Positions 53,701 through 62,782 of a stretch of 64,000 nt of DNA are shown piece by piece; positions within the stretch are counted from its first letter, which is position 1; each line of letters starts with the position of its first letter. The notes under the pieces are model-generated. The model was not told the DNA's origin. It ran no database searches and was given only the letters and a program-made list of their open reading frames with translations. The position numbers were made by a program, and so were the translations under genes. The DNA lies in NCBI GenBank assembly GCA_949775045.1, contig OX459096.1:38921316-38985315 (forward strand). The letters are read 5' to 3'. This stretch comes from Metridium senile (taxonomy: Eukaryota > Cnidaria > Anthozoa > Actiniaria > Metridiidae).

Positions 53701-55077
53701 AGAGTCAGCATCAACTGATGTTGATCTGGCTCTAAGTATATCCTGATACCGATCAGGACTTGCCGGCGCTGATTTGCTACCCTCAATACTAGAACTTCTC
53801 CTTCTTATCAAGCCTAGTTTTGTTGGTAACGAATACTTCTTTCTAGTTTTTCCAGGTCCTGTAGTGTCAAGTACTTCAGTACTTCCTTCAGACGATTCTC
53901 TGGAAATTGTTTCCCTTGATGAAAAGTATTTACTTGGGACAGAAAACTTTCCCCTATATATACCTCCAGTGTTGTCAGTGTTACTTTCATTTGAAGATGA
54001 CAGTTTACCAGTAAAAGAAGGTTTGGCGCTTTGTTCAGAAGGTGATGAGGACCCAGACCTTTCTTTTCCACCTAAAACCTTGCTAAAACTGCCTTTGTCT
54101 GTGTTGTCAGGTTTCTGTGATTGTAACCAGCTTGCTTTCCTGGACCGTTCGACTTTGGTGTCTTTTGGAAGAGTAGTACTTGTATTTTCTGGTAAACTGC
54201 TTTGCTTTGCTATAGACGTTCGACTAGGGCTGGAGCTTGTTCTTCCAAGAAGCTGGTGCTGGGCATACCTGGAAGTGTAATCGCTTCTGAGAGAATAACT
54301 CCGCAGAAAGGGTCTTCGTTGTGGCGAAGTAGAGCTATCGGATCCACGACGACCATCTTTATCAAATGTTCTAGCAATTTTTTGACTGAGACGTGATATG
54401 TCCTGTGAAGTAGTAACATCAGGAGAAGTTCGCCCAACATAGGAAATCTTATCCCGTCCAACAGAACTTGTTGAGCTTTTTCTACTTGTAGACCCACTGG
54501 ATCCTCTCGAGCTGATGGAGCTACTTCTAGAACTGCTTTCTTCACGGTCTTTGCTACTGTAATGATAGGGTGGTGGTGAAGTTGATAGTTTAAGATCGGT
54601 TGGTGTATATTTGGATGTGTATGATGACGATGATCTGCCAGTTGGTGGACTTCTCAATCCTGTGGAGTGCTTCTTACTTCTATCTGAGTCTACGCCATGG
54701 CTGGCAAAATCATGATGTACTGGATTACGGCTTGTCTTAGAGTAACTTGAATAGTCCATAGAGGAAGCCCTTGTGAATTTAAAAGGTTGTTCTGGTGTTG
54801 TTGAAGACGTCCTGTACTTACGAGGAGAAGAAGGATCAACTGTAGACTTGGCTTGGTATGTACCAGTTGGGCTTGTAGCTCTTATAGGCAGATCTACAGT
54901 CGTTCTATGGTACCTAGCACTTCCATATCGCCGACCAAGGCCTGCTGAGTCTTCCTTGTAACGAGATGTGCTACTTTCCTCAACCATTGTTTTCGATCTC
55001 TGTCCAAGAAGTTGCCTTCTCCTAGAACTATTATCTTTAGATTCTTTAAGGGTAGGATCTCTGTATCTACTACTCAT
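29765..55077 (-). CDS. SVIL: Supervillin (gelsolin/villin family, membrane-actin linker)
   Basis: Coding exons in transcript order: 51522-55077, 48797-49163, 47629-47746, 46905-47001, 46172-46333, 45684-45820, 45059-45218, 44129-44283, 43394-43738, 42699-42942, 41957-42225, 40876-40952, 36877-36914, 36399-36474, 35341-35478, 34867-34994, 33625-33780, 32865-33014, 32283-32404, 32096-32154, 30238-30334, 29765-29851. All introns are GT-AG with matching phases. The sum is 6738 nt, 2245 aa plus stop, close to long vertebrate supervillin/archvillin. Layout: disordered Ser/Arg-rich N-terminus, a highly charged Lys/Glu helix, a basic linker, gelsolin-like repeats, and a villin headpiece ending KKSAGLF. 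In vertebrates supervillin binds actin filaments and myosin II at the membrane and regulates podosomes, focal adhesions and cytokinesis. The start is taken as ATG 55077; the frame is open further upstream, so a longer N-terminus is possible. Confidence 0.93.
30967..31537. mobile_element. Foldback element with TAATACCATGATCACC ends
   Basis: The ends TAATACCATGATCACC and GGTGATCATGGTATTA are exact inverses. Inside lie several GAGGGAAAATTAG palindromes (31010-31180). Inserted in the 41-bp array. Confidence 0.75.
31543..31699. mobile_element. Second foldback element with TAATACCATG ends
   Basis: TAATACCATGAC is mirrored by TGCCATGGTATTA. The inner arms AGTGATTAAATGTCCC and GGGACATTTAATCACT pair perfectly. 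It has the same outer word as the neighbouring element, 5 bp away. Confidence 0.75.
31840..31930. repeat. Degenerate interspersed repeat
   Basis: CCGTCGGCCTAAAGTTTATC ... ACCGACGTTAAATAAGGTTA sits inside the remains of the 41-bp array. Looks like a SINE or LINE tail, family not recognised. Confidence 0.3.
32096..36914 (-). CDS. SVIL: Supervillin exons 14-21: later gelsolin-like repeats
   Basis: Includes a 38-bp micro-exon (36877-36914), a 76-bp exon with RLYCLRNEESGEG, exon 35341-35478 with CSSLRSRGCFVLLLCREEQI and YVWYGCKA, exon 33625-33780 with FTPRLFELNSAT and FPFLQDDLYSTPQP, and exon 32865-33014 with FEVYVWEGWIP and RWDTDRKLAMET. Each matches the order of vertebrate supervillin. The last exon, 32096-32154, leads into the headpiece linker. 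Confidence 0.9.
32640..32756. repeat. One end of a transposon (CAGGGGCGGATCC type, minus strand)
   Basis: Ends GGATCCGCCCCTG, which reversed is CAGGGGCGGATCC, a terminus I know from widespread hAT-like non-autonomous elements. The other end was not located. Confidence 0.35.
33053..33131. repeat. Near-perfect hairpin with about 37-bp arms
   Basis: AATTGCACAATTATGACGAG... pairs with ...CTCGTTATAATTGTGCAATT; the inner GTACTATTTGTAC is the loop. Only about 4 mismatches. Intronic in supervillin. Confidence 0.8.
33174..33300. repeat. Foldback repeat with GACTAGTCTCCC ends
   Basis: Left TTAGACTAGTCTCCCCC...AGCCGT and right ACGGCT...GAGGGAGACTAGTCTTAA are inverse. Inside, a second inverted pair CCTCGTCACGCAACG... 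is less clear. Confidence 0.7.
33832..34049. mobile_element. MITE with AGTCCTCTTCACAGTTC ends
   Basis: Arms of about 75 bp: AGTCCTCTTCACAGTTCTCT...GAAAGGTAGCC with GGCTACCTTTC...AGAGAACTGTGAAGTGGACT, and AGCTTGCAATGATA with TATCATTGCAAGCT in the centre. Same family as 25779-25935. Confidence 0.8.
34360..34440 (+). repeat. Dispersed repeat, Penelope/hammerhead-type
   Basis: TCCGACGAAGGGCTAAAGCT then CGAAACGTCAGTAAAG and TTTTTTACAGTGTTACAAAT. The GACGA...stem...CGAAAC order resembles a hammerhead core with the first U replaced by C. Confidence 0.6.
34658..34792. mobile_element. Foldback MITE, AGCTGTTATTATAGTTATATG ends
   Basis: AGCTGTTATTATAGTTATAT is mirrored by ATATAACTGTAATAACAGCT. Inner arms AACAATGGATT and AATCCATTGTT also pair. 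Confidence 0.8.
35085..35263. mobile_element. Foldback MITE, AATAGACCTCTTTACTTCCG ends
   Basis: AATAGACCTCTTTACTTCCG pairs with CGGAAGGTAAAGAGGTCTAT. Inner arms CATTTCAGA and TCTGAAATG pair. Intronic in supervillin. Confidence 0.8.
35547..35580 (+). ncRNA. Hammerhead ribozyme-like motif
   Basis: Contains the invariant order CTGATGA (35547-35553), a stem II-like GGGCGAGTAGCC, then GAAA (35567-35570) followed by GCTTGG. CUGANGA...GAAA is the conserved catalytic core of hammerhead ribozymes, which are known inside Penelope-like elements. The stem I/III partners were not checked by folding. Probably a retroelement remnant in an intron. Confidence 0.45.
36020..36330. repeat. 48-bp minisatellite in a supervillin intron
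   Basis: About six copies of ACAATTGACTAAACGAGTAG then AAGTAGATATAGCACAGGTA and TATTTTAG, spacing 48 bp (for example 36121 and 36169). It ends about 70 bp from the splice donor of exon 36399-36474. Confidence 0.85.
36530..36830. repeat. AGAC-rich microsatellite
   Basis: Repeated CAGACAGACAGA with interruptions (GGGAGGCAGACA, ACACAGACAC). Cysteine-rich open frames across it are artefacts. Confidence 0.9.
37627..37731. repeat. Foldback repeat, TAGCCTGCATAGC ends
   Basis: TAGCCTGCATAGC pairs with GGCTACGCAGGCTA; inner GGGGAGGGGAGAAGG pairs with CCTCTTCCCCTCCCC. Same family as 788, 15078 and 58934. Confidence 0.7.
37976..39385. repeat. 21-bp minisatellite with higher-order structure in a supervillin intron
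   Basis: About 66 tandem copies of GATCTATATGGGATATACAAC. Variants (GAGATATAC, GGGTTATAC, TCTTTATG, an extra TA in GATATATACAAC) recur in the same order with a period of about 320-340 bp (for example 38341, 38660 and 39000), a higher-order repeat of about 15-16 monomers. All frames are open because 21 is a multiple of three; no protein is implied. Confidence 0.95.
39420..40070. other. Intronic stretch with a degenerate Penelope/hammerhead-type fragment
   Basis: No exon. At 39978-40024 it carries GGTAATAGAATGAAATTTGT and ACACCGTAAAAA, the left part of the repeat family seen at 1881. Confidence 0.45.
40072..40259. mobile_element. MITE with TTAAAGGCCTGGGCAAAC ends
   Basis: TTAAAGGCCTGGGCAAACG is mirrored by TTTGCCCGGGCCTTTAG. 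The arms extend through TTGCTTCAACATCC/GGATGTTGAAGCAA and CGATTTTGTTGAATGGCAAT and its inverse. Related to 2001-2192. Confidence 0.8.
40876..49163 (-). CDS. SVIL: Supervillin exons 3-13: basic linker and first gelsolin-like repeats
   Basis: Exons 3-5 encode a basic linker that includes SNPVKALQERQDLRTE (about residue 1330), a recognisable supervillin segment. Exons 6-7 give KPIMLIHIKGRRNMQTRL and SLNSGDCYVLVT with FAWVGK, a gelsolin repeat. Exon 10 has VLVFDFGSELYVWNGQ and an ETILFREKFLDW signature; exon 12 has NPFPDCQRLLKQ; exon 13 has VVQGKEPPSFLSHFKG. Introns carry minisatellites and MITEs but the exons are intact. Confidence 0.9.
41361..41780. repeat. TCTG microsatellite cluster
   Basis: An uninterrupted (TCTG)n run of about 96 bp (about 41361-41456) is followed by two related blocks to 41780 sharing GTACGATTTTGTTCTGTCTG. 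Open frames here are artefacts. Confidence 0.9.
42331..42609. mobile_element. MITE with GAGGGGACTGGTTAGGAAAC ends
   Basis: GAGGGGACTGGTTAGGAAAC is mirrored, with mismatches, by GGCTTCCTAACCATTTCCCTC. Inner TTGACCGTGCAC and GTGCACGG-type words pair (ATGCACGGTCACG). Confidence 0.65.
43166..43372. mobile_element. Foldback MITE, ACAGCGTGATGCGCAAAAGT ends
   Basis: Arms of about 60 bp: ACAGCGTGATGCGCAAAAGT...ATTCGCATACTTCTATGCAC with the inverse GTGCATAGAAGTATGCGAAT...ACTTTTGCGCCTCGCGCTGT. Confidence 0.8.
44300..44880. repeat. About 64-bp CATCAT-rich tandem repeat in a supervillin intron
   Basis: Units of AACAGTATCGCTATCATCAA then CATTCTTTACTTCGCG and TCATCATCATCGTTATCATC, five to six copies, with CAT trinucleotide expansion inside the units. 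It begins close to the acceptor of exon 44129-44283. Confidence 0.85.
46099..46134 (-). ncRNA. Hammerhead ribozyme-like motif in a Penelope-type repeat fragment
   Basis: The minus strand reads CTGAAGA, a stem-forming GACTTCCGCTCAGGTTGTC, then GAAAC and GTCA. CUGA-A-GA plus GAAAC followed by GUC fits the hammerhead core. It lies 38 bp downstream (transcript sense) of the donor of supervillin exon 46172-46333, so it would be intronic. Activity is unproven. Confidence 0.45.
46401..46539. mobile_element. MITE with GGGGCCGGTTGTACGAAG ends
   Basis: GGGGCCGGTTGTACGAAG is mirrored by CTTCGTACAACCGGCCCC. Interior GATAAATCCTTATCCA-type words pair with TGGATAAG. A terminus of this kind is common in marine invertebrate MITEs. 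Confidence 0.8.
46599..46640 (-). pseudogene. Partial duplicate of supervillin exon 6 start
   Basis: The minus strand repeats the acceptor and first codons of exon 46172-46333: TATCTAG, then GG CGT CGA CAT ACT CTA, reading RRHTLDLVAAA where the functional exon has RRHTLDLAASA. The frame meets a stop about 12 codons later and no donor is seen. Either a dead partial exon duplication or a decoy/poison exon. Confidence 0.6.
47060..47310. other. C-run-rich intronic stretch
   Basis: Several CCCCCC tracts (ACACCCCCCCCTCCCC, AACCCCCCTATA, GACCCCCTC) alternate with TA-rich words. No gene. Could be a decayed element. Confidence 0.3.
47787..47905 (+). repeat. Dispersed repeat, Penelope/hammerhead-type
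   Basis: GGAAACTAGCGAGTAAACTA and ATAGGCTGCGTCGGTC, then CTTCGTCGGAGGGCTAAAGC, TCGAAACGTCAGTAAAG and TTATACGGTGTTACAATATA. Matches the two blocks at 23424-23556. Confidence 0.6.
49830..50760. repeat. About 187-bp tandem repeat in supervillin intron 2
   Basis: Four to five diverging copies contain GGGAAAGAGAAAGAAGGTAA (50177, 50364, 50550), TTTAGAGACCATTAACTA and GAAGAACATCTAGATCATTC. The two central copies are nearly identical; the outer ones are decayed. Confidence 0.85.
51100..51385. repeat. About 60-bp tandem repeat in supervillin intron 2
   Basis: Four copies of ACTCAGTTCTTTGAGTAACA then ACTACTTAGTCGTTTTTGCA and GTAACTG with GATGCAT. Each unit has the small inverted pair TTACTCA/TGAGTAA. 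Confidence 0.8.
51522..55077 (-). CDS. SVIL: Supervillin exon 2: N-terminal disordered region and charged helix
   Basis: One 3.56-kb coding exon (residues 1-1185). Residues 1 to about 830 are Ser/Arg/Thr/Pro-rich with many SP and RSxS sites, fitting a phospho-regulated disordered tail. Residues about 835-1025 alternate K and E with period about 4 (KEEK, KKEKEEK), typical of a single alpha helix or coiled coil. The exon starts at an AG at 55189-55190 and ends AGAAGAT/GTAAGT in phase 1. The vertebrate N-terminus binds myosin II and F-actin; sequence conservation is low here, so that role is inferred from position. Confidence 0.85.
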
Positions 55078-57441
55078 TGTGATTAGCGATAGATCCTTAT
55101 ATGTGTCTGAGACCTGAGGGCATAGTTTTGGCTCGGTGAGTTTTACAATAGAGGCACTGGAATATATTTCTTGTTGTTTTTCTGGGTTCTGAAACAAAAA
55201 TCAATCAGACAACATTTTAATGAAATTAATGTATGAAAACACATGATTAAACTTTATAAAAAGGTAACATTGAACTTTTAATAACTCTTGAACGCTGATC
55301 TCAATGATTTAATGTGAATTTGGTTTATCGCTCAGTACCATGAATACCATACTTGATTTTGAACAATGATCACAGTAAAAATAATGGCAAGTATAGAGAC
55401 TTATATTATAGGGGTCCGTATATATGATAAATTATAAAGCGTAGTGAGACATTTGAAATACGTGCACCAATGCACATCACATCATAAAAAGCACCACTAT
55501 TTATAAAGCGACTACTCCAGGCAAAAGCCATCCAAACAATTTTCAAAGTGGATATTTTTGAGATCAAACAAAATATACTTTTCAGGGGTTCTCACAGGCT
55601 AAGATGTTACTAAATAAATTCAATTTTGATGTTTTTCCTGTAAAAGCAAAAAAAAAAAAAAGATTCAATTGTTCATATTCTCGATCGTGACTTTAGATAA
55701 TTTAATTTTTATTCGAGGTCGTTGCACTGTAAGTGGATGGCAGTCAACCCAAATATATTTTCCGTGTTTAGAAAATGCTACTGTATCAGGACACCAGTAT
55801 AGTAGCATCATAAAAATAATAAATCTTTTTTAATGGTGTCAGTAAGGTATAACTAATGAGATTAAAAAGATCAGATACAAAATATCTGAGCTAAAACTAT
55901 TCCCACTGTTGATAGATGCTTATATTTTGGTTTACATTTTGGCAAATTCAGGGCAAAAAGTATATCTGTGAGACATCGTGAAAACGTTCAATTATATAAT
56001 ATCTTTGTCTCTGCCTTTATGTTTTTTTTACCGATAAGTTTTAACTGAATTAATACAGTTTTTATTAGTTGATACGTTAGTAATATTGAATAATGCAATT
56101 GTAGGCAATACTTTTGTTTTCAATTGTTTTAACAATTAACACTTATTTGAGCTATTTAGTAATTTGTATTCCACTCATGAATCTACACGTTGATTAGTAA
56201 ATCAATAGATTAATACAATAACAGAGGATGAACACTGTCACATATATAACACTAAGATAACACATTATACTATTTATGAATAAGTTAAAAGTATTAAATG
56301 CAAACAATGGCACAATCATCATGCTATTGTACTTTAAACAATCATTAAGTAACTTTAGAATTAACTTATTGAACAAACATGTATTTTTATCATTTATCAA
56401 TGTAGAATTGTTGCATGAAAATTACTTAAAGACAAGCAATATAGCAGTGAAGTATTTACTTATGGCAGTCAAAATGAATCAACTTTCACTTTACCTTGGT
56501 TAGATTAATACTCAGGGTCGTACAGTACATCTTTAGGTATTAATAATTTTAAAGTAAATTGAACAGAAAATTGAAGATTTTAGTTTGTTGATATCTTTAA
56601 GCCCATTGCATATTCAAAATCGATTTCCTGACTTTAGAGCTCGTCATTTGAATAATTAGGTTAGGAATGAATGTTCAATATCGTGACTTTTTATCAAAAC
56701 TCAATCAACCACATCGCTAATGAACTCATCAACTTGAGTTGAAAAGAAACATTATTTGGTTTACATTGCATGACATAAATAAAAGAAATATTATATTGCA
56801 ATGGTTTAAAAACAAATTAATATGACTTTTGCTAGCAGGAGCCATTGCTCACAGTAGTGGGGACTATATATACTTCCTGTGAAGGATTAGAAATACTAGG
56901 AAATAATAGAAAAGCACTCACTAACATACTTCATCATGTCATGCAAAAACAATTCTTCATCTGATAAGCATAGTTCATTTTGTTAAAACGATAGCAATAT
57001 ACAAATGGAGTGAAACTAAGACAGTAATTAAATGCTTTGTACTACTAAAATAGTAATCTTCTTGGTTATCTTTAAATGTCACACAAAATCATCATTGTTA
57101 AATGATAATATCTATTATCATCTAAAGGTACATGTACAGGTAATAAATTTACATTAGAGAACAAACATTTATAGCATGCAATATAAATATAGAAATAAAT
57201 AGTGATATTTTATGCTAATTCTATTGTTTACATTCCTTATAATTATACCTCTTATTTTAATTTTAATACTAATATTAATCAAATGATATATATAATTCTT
57301 TCAGTATTTAACAATTAGATTTAGACTTAGATTTTTGATTTTATAGTCTACAGTTTTTTAGAATTAGATTTTAGTACCTTTTAATTAAATCAATTTTAAT
57401 TAAAGTCCTTGTATGCCCAAGCAAGAAAGCATTTTTCTCAT

Positions 57442-57706
57442 ACACCTGTTTTCAAAGACGTTGTCCTATTGAAAAAAGCAAATAGCAACTAGTAATTTGT
57501 AAATAGTGAAATAGGAATTAATTAATGGCACAATTTGCATTGCATTCAAGCGTGAATAAATTTACTTGGCAATTGCTACACATGTTGCATTATCAGAAGA
57601 CCGCATCTGTTTTTGGTTTACTTCTTAATTCCTATTTTACTATTAACAAATTACTAATTACTGATTACTTATTTCAAATAGGACAACATTTTTGAAAACA
57701 GGCGTA
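57442..57706. mobile_element. Foldback MITE, ACACCTGTTTTCAAA ends
   Basis: ACACCTGTTTTCAAAGACGT...TGTCCTATT is mirrored by AATAGGACAAC...TTTGAAAACAGGCGT. Inner AATAGGAATTAA and TTAATTCCTATT also pair. Confidence 0.75.
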
Positions 57707-57910
57707 ATTAAGATTAGAACTCAGGCATATTTTAAATTTCATATATTATATTCAGTTCAGTAATTCTTATATATCACATATATATAAAATTAATGCTGCT
57801 TCGGTCGATCTACAAAAGAGAATTATAATCTAAAATTAATGTATCATTAATCTTTGGTGTGACTTTATTGAAGGAATTTAAAACAGTTGCCATATCTATA
57901 TACTGTGATA

Positions 57911-58091
57911 TAGAGCGGTTTTCGTACATTGTACCAGTAGGAAACTGACCGTACCATACCGTAGCCGTAACCATACCGTACCGTAGCCGTACCGTAAGTT
58001 CTATAAAAACATTCGAAAATTCTACAGTAACAGTACCATAACTGTGCGGTAAATATTACGGCCAGTTTCCCACTCATACGAAAACCGCTCT
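57911..58091. mobile_element. MITE with TAGAGCGGTTTTCGTA ends
   Basis: TAGAGCGGTTTTCGTA is exactly mirrored by TACGAAAACCGCTCTA. The interior has repeated CCGTACCGTAGCCGTA words. Starting TA and ending TA fits a Tc1/mariner-type target. The element at 63404 has a similar end (TAGAGTGGTTTTCATT). Confidence 0.8.
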
Positions 58092-58469
58092 AAACACCCT
58101 GGAAGATGTAGAGAAAGAGAGAAGACTTCTTAAGTGCTCTACAGCTCCCAGAGCAATATTTTGTATCACAAGCGGTCATTTTATATTGCTTTTATAAAAT
58201 ATTTTTGAACTTTGATTTTAAATGAAAGTGTAACTGTAAAAATTATGGGTTATCCATCAAGTAAACTGGTCACCAGCATTTGTGAATTTCTATTGAAATT
58301 TGACATACGTCATATTTTGTCACCCTCAGGCATGCTCAACAGGGTAATTATTGGGAGCCGGCAGAGCCATTTTTCTCTCGCCTTTCAGCAGGGAAGAAAG
58401 CCAATTGATGCATGCATATAGTATCTCAAGTATTTTATAATTTAGCATCATACATGTCATCCTCGAGAA

Positions 58470-58529
58470 CCCAGGGGTATTAAATCTTCTGTCGCTCGTT
58501 TCTTACTCCCAGAATAAATACCCCTGGGA
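58470..58529. repeat. Short foldback CCCAGGGGTAT
   Basis: CCCAGGGGTATTAAATC pairs partly with AATAAATACCCCTGGG. Confidence 0.6.
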
Positions 58530-58547
58530 ACGTAGTCTGTTGGAGCT

Positions 58548-58672
58548 TGTTCCGGAAGTCAAAATTCAGCTCTTTCCTGATTGGTCAACCTTATTAGGTC
58601 GACCAATGAGAATCAAGATAACCATTCAAAGAAAGTTGTTAAATAAGTTTGAATTTTGACTTCCGGAACAAT
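58548..58672. mobile_element. Foldback MITE, TTGTTCCGGAAGTCAAAATT ends
   Basis: TTGTTCCGGAAGTCAAAATT is mirrored by AATTTTGACTTCCGGAACAA; inner TGATTGGTCAACC and GGTCGACCAATGA pair. Confidence 0.8.
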
Positions 58673-58933
58673 GAGATAAATTCCGATGAAAAACTTGCTT
58701 ATTTGAAGAATTATTGTGTATTCAAGAACATTGTCAACAGATTTGCAAGTTTTTCTGTAATTTTCTGGCAAAAAGTGCGGAAAATGTTGAAAAATGCGGA
58801 AAACGATAAATAGTGCGATTCGGTGCGATTTTCGGAAAATAGTGCGGAATCGCACGCTCGCACTTTTTCAGATGCCCTGTATAGTGCTATTTTGCTCAAA
58901 TTATTGTTAACTTAATTTAATAATAACATTGCA

Positions 58934-59104
58934 TAGCCTGAGGATCAGGCCTTCCGAGGGGAACTGGGGAGAGGAGAAGGGGAAAGAAGGCCTGACACAA
59001 ATCCTGTTGTTTCCTGTGTAGAACATACAGATTCCACATGTTTTTCTGATTGGCTAATAAACCTAGTAACCGGATCTGCGAACAAGAGCCTTATACTCAG
59101 GCTA
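58934..59104. repeat. Foldback repeat, TAGCCTGAG ends
   Basis: TAGCCTGAG at the left and CTCAGGCTA at the right. Inside, CAGGCCTTCC pairs with GAAGGCCTG. Same family as 788 and 37627. Confidence 0.6.
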
Positions 59105-59691
59105 AACATTACATAGGATTTTATTATGCAGAGTCACAATATTTCTGATAGATTGACACTTGTAGTGCAAATAATTTATAAAAATATCTCACCTGATGAG
59201 ATTATTATATTTGACAGTACAAGATGCTAATATGGCAAGTCTCTATTTTACGTAGTCACTGAGTAACTATGGAACATAAAAGTGTCTGCATAGGAGGATA
59301 TATTGCCTCAGAATCCTCTTGAATTATTAATTTTACATTGTTATTTAAATTTATATAAAATGCTAAAAAAATATTCTAAACAGTTTTGTGATTGCATGAC
59401 AAAAATAAATATATTTTGTTTTACCAGAAATGCATATAAGGAAACTCCCTATTTTGTACAGTGCATGAACCCAGCATCCTTTGAAATTATTGATTTTACA
59501 AAATAATCATTTAAAAAATAATACTAATATTTGATAAAAATATAAATAATATTGTAAATAGTTTCTCAGTATAAAATTTATGAGACATTAAATTATAATA
59601 AGCGACTTCAAAATCCTCGAAACTGTTCATGTTACATGATATGCAGCTAAAATAATTACTTTATTTAGAAAATAGAAAAATATGTGAGGAT

Positions 59692-59730
<39 letters not shown>

Positions 59731-59760
59731 CTTTATTCAACACAGAATACAAAAAGGAAA
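59692..59760. repeat. (AAT)n tail and retroposon-like end
   Basis: About 12 AAT units are followed by AACTTTATTCAACACAGAAT, the usual look of a non-LTR retroposon 3' end in reverse. Confidence 0.5.
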
Positions 59761-61340
59761 ACCTTATTTACATTGTAGCTGTGCGTATAAATAAATTAAT
59801 AAATAAATAATTAAATTACTCTTAGACTATAAAACTATGTTATTATAAAATATATACGATAGAATACAAATTAAAATTAAAATATTAATTAATTTAATTA
59901 AAATTAAAATATTCTTGATTGCATGATGTTTTTCTGCAGTATAAAATGCAAATATGGCAAACCCCTGTGTTATATAGTGAGTGACCCCAGGGTGGGCTGA
60001 AAGTATAATATTACAATATTATGATTGTTGTGGTGGGGGTTAAATGATTAACTATTTCCTGTTAACATGACCAGTATTGTTTTAACAAATGTTTGTAATT
60101 CAGCATCAATTTTATGTTTACATAATTAAGCTGTGCACTTCACATAAGCAAAAAATTATATTTGTTATGGAATGTCAATTATTCATTTTGATTATTTATA
60201 CTGGCAACAGATAATTAAATGTTGTTTCTGTTATTTATGTAAATATAATAACGAATTTTTTACTCTTTTAAAAATTATATGAACTTGAAATTCCAGATAT
60301 TAAACAAATATAAAAAATTAATTTTAAATTACTATTTAAAAATTTAGAAATGAAGGTCTGAAATGGGCAAAATAACGATAAAGGTTTAACAAGGTTTAAT
60401 TTTGGTGAATTTGACCCAAGAGTATGGTATTGGAAAAAATTAATTTTTTCTCATTGTCATTTTGAGCATCTCTCAACCTAGTTCACTGATTAAATGTCTA
60501 AAGTAGACAAATAATTAAAATCGGTATTCCAGAAGTGTCAAGTATCATTGATTGCTTTGTCTATAGTTCAGTGAATGTCATGGTTTCGAGACAAAAGATC
60601 AATCTTTTCCCATCTATCCATCTATTATTGCCATGTGACAACACTAAACAACATTATGTCAACACAACTGATCTGTGAATTCTTTTGAACCAAAGTGGTT
60701 ACCATTTTCGATAAAACAGAAAAATATAATATCAGGAAACGGTCATAATTTTACAATGCGCAGTTCTTATGGAAACGATCGATCCCTTTATAACTCAAAA
60801 ATGGAAAAATATGTGAAGGTATTTTTGTCGGTGAAATTCTATTAGAAGCTTACAATTTCAAATCACTATATTGAATTCTGTGGCTTTTAGTCTTTGTTGT
60901 CCACGTTGAAGTGTTCAATGCTATAGCAGCTGTTGATTAATAAATGTGTAAAATTCAAAAAAGAAATATTTATGGAGACAGAACGCTCATAAATTCATAA
61001 AATGCGCGTTGTCTTCGAATCCACAGGACACAAGTCTTGTACTATCGAGGCGTTTTCCTCAAACAGAATTACAATAAATACATTATACAAGCACTATACA
61101 GGCGTGTGTAAGGGTGTCTGTAGAGAAATTTTGAAATGGTCGTTTAGATTCAAGTGAATTTTTGGGTCGGGAAGTGAAACAATTATCAGAAAGTGATTAT
61201 GCGAAATATAAACACCTGAGCGGCAGAAAAATTATATTCAGCCCGCCAATTTGAATAAGAATACTAGCACACCCAGTGGATTGCTACAAAGTATCGACGA
61301 TTCTCGACTATGAGTAAAAGAGAAGAGAATAATAATTTAC

Positions 61341-61600
61341 CTGTCAAGTACTGGCGGTCTTCTGTTTGGCTCTTATGGTCGGATTCGTTTGTCCACTACA
61401 CTCCTAACGCTACTTTACAAGCATTGTTGTGGCTTATAAAATATGCCAAAGCGTCTACTGCTCCCAAATCGTAGGCTTTCCAAAGCAGATCCCATCCGCG
61501 ACTAAATGATATTTCACGCGGTTCTTGGTCGAGGAAATATTTCAATTCCAAACCAATGTAGTCCTTGAGTACACACAAATCTCACAAGGGGAGGACATAT
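61341..61600 (-). other. Possible non-coding first exon and promoter of supervillin
   Basis: A strong donor (TTGACAG/GTAAATTATT on the minus strand) at 61340-61341 is the only clear one upstream of the 55188 acceptor that I could pair with it. The sequence behind it is less AT-rich. The upstream limit and start site are unknown. No in-frame start joined to the next exon was identified. Confidence 0.35.
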
Positions 61601-62780
61601 GCGACCGAGTGAGAAAGATCTGTTCTGATTTCTTGGTTTTAGTCGAGGAAACAAGACCATACAAATTGACTCAGCATTAAAGATGACCTCTACCGACTAT
61701 AATGGCAGGTTTTTCAAAGGATTTTCAGCTGTTCGATGCAGAATGTGTTTGATTTTTCGCGAATAAATTTGGCAGTATGAAGTCACAGTCGTGATGGTAT
61801 TCGAGTCACGATTGCATCGAATGCAAAGCTTTTCTGGCCCTTTCTCCACTATCCACTTAAAAGCCCATGTCTGTAGTCTTAACAAAGAGTAATTCTTACC
61901 AGCCAATATAATAATATTAGTTGTTTTCAATAGTCTGCTTCATTGAACATCGAAGAGCAAAGTTTTGTTTCTGGTAGAGAAGCCCTAGCGGGAGTGTTAG
62001 GTGATGTATTATACAACAGACATTTTGATTGGTCAATCAGCGATTAGTGTTTGGATTTCAATAAACGATCGTTTTTGATTGGGTAATCTCAGGTTGTCGT
62101 TCTTGTCTTTTGTAACCCTTACACTTGACCTCTTTTACGCGTTGACAGCGACACCGACTGCACTTCAATAAAATATCTATGCACAGAAACAATAACAATA
62201 AATGTTTACTGGTACTTTCACCATTGAATTAAAACTATGAAATTACTTCTCAAAAACAACTGTATGATACGGTAACGGTCCGCGTTTTTTAATAAACTTG
62301 TTGAATATATCGTGTTCAATCTGAAGGGTTTTCACCTGAGCCAAAATTAGATGAATCGATGAGTACATTAATTCTGTCTCCCGTGAACAATTGAACCGGG
62401 GTGGTAAAAAAGCACCCCATCGTGGTCGGTATCGTGATTTTAACTATAAAGAAACATGCAATAACATTAAACAATATAACAAACCATGGTAAGCGAGATT
62501 GAAAAAACAGCAGCCGTCACTACCATGTTTACATTTTATTCCATCATTTTAGCTTAACGTACTGACTCCATCGGCATTTCAAGCGTGGCAGATCAATGAC
62601 ATACAAAACCAGCCTACCCTGGTCAATCGTGACTGAATTCTTGAATATCCGAAGAAAATGATTTCTTGAAACCAGTTTGGCATCATCGTTATCACTGGCT
62701 ATCTCCAGTCGCCGTTCTAGTCTTCGTCATGGCTATCGGCTCATCCATCATCATCATCATCATGATCCCATCCTCAGACC
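61600..62780. other. Gene-free stretch upstream of supervillin
   Basis: No recognisable exon or RNA gene. Could contain supervillin promoter elements. Confidence 0.35.
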
Positions 62781-62782
62781 TG

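Larger units (their letters stand above)
55189..61340 (-). other. Probable first intron of supervillin
   Basis: Lies between a candidate donor (CAG/GTAAAT at 61340) and the AG before 55188. It is very AT-rich and contains MITEs (57.4-59.1 kb) and an (AAT)n-tailed repeat, with no coding exon recognised. It would hold intronic regulatory sequence. Confidence 0.45.

Noticed and set aside
61396..61930. Two short minus-strand frames near the putative supervillin promoter
   Set aside because: No domain, no splice link in frame to the 55188 exon; treated as leader or intergenic.
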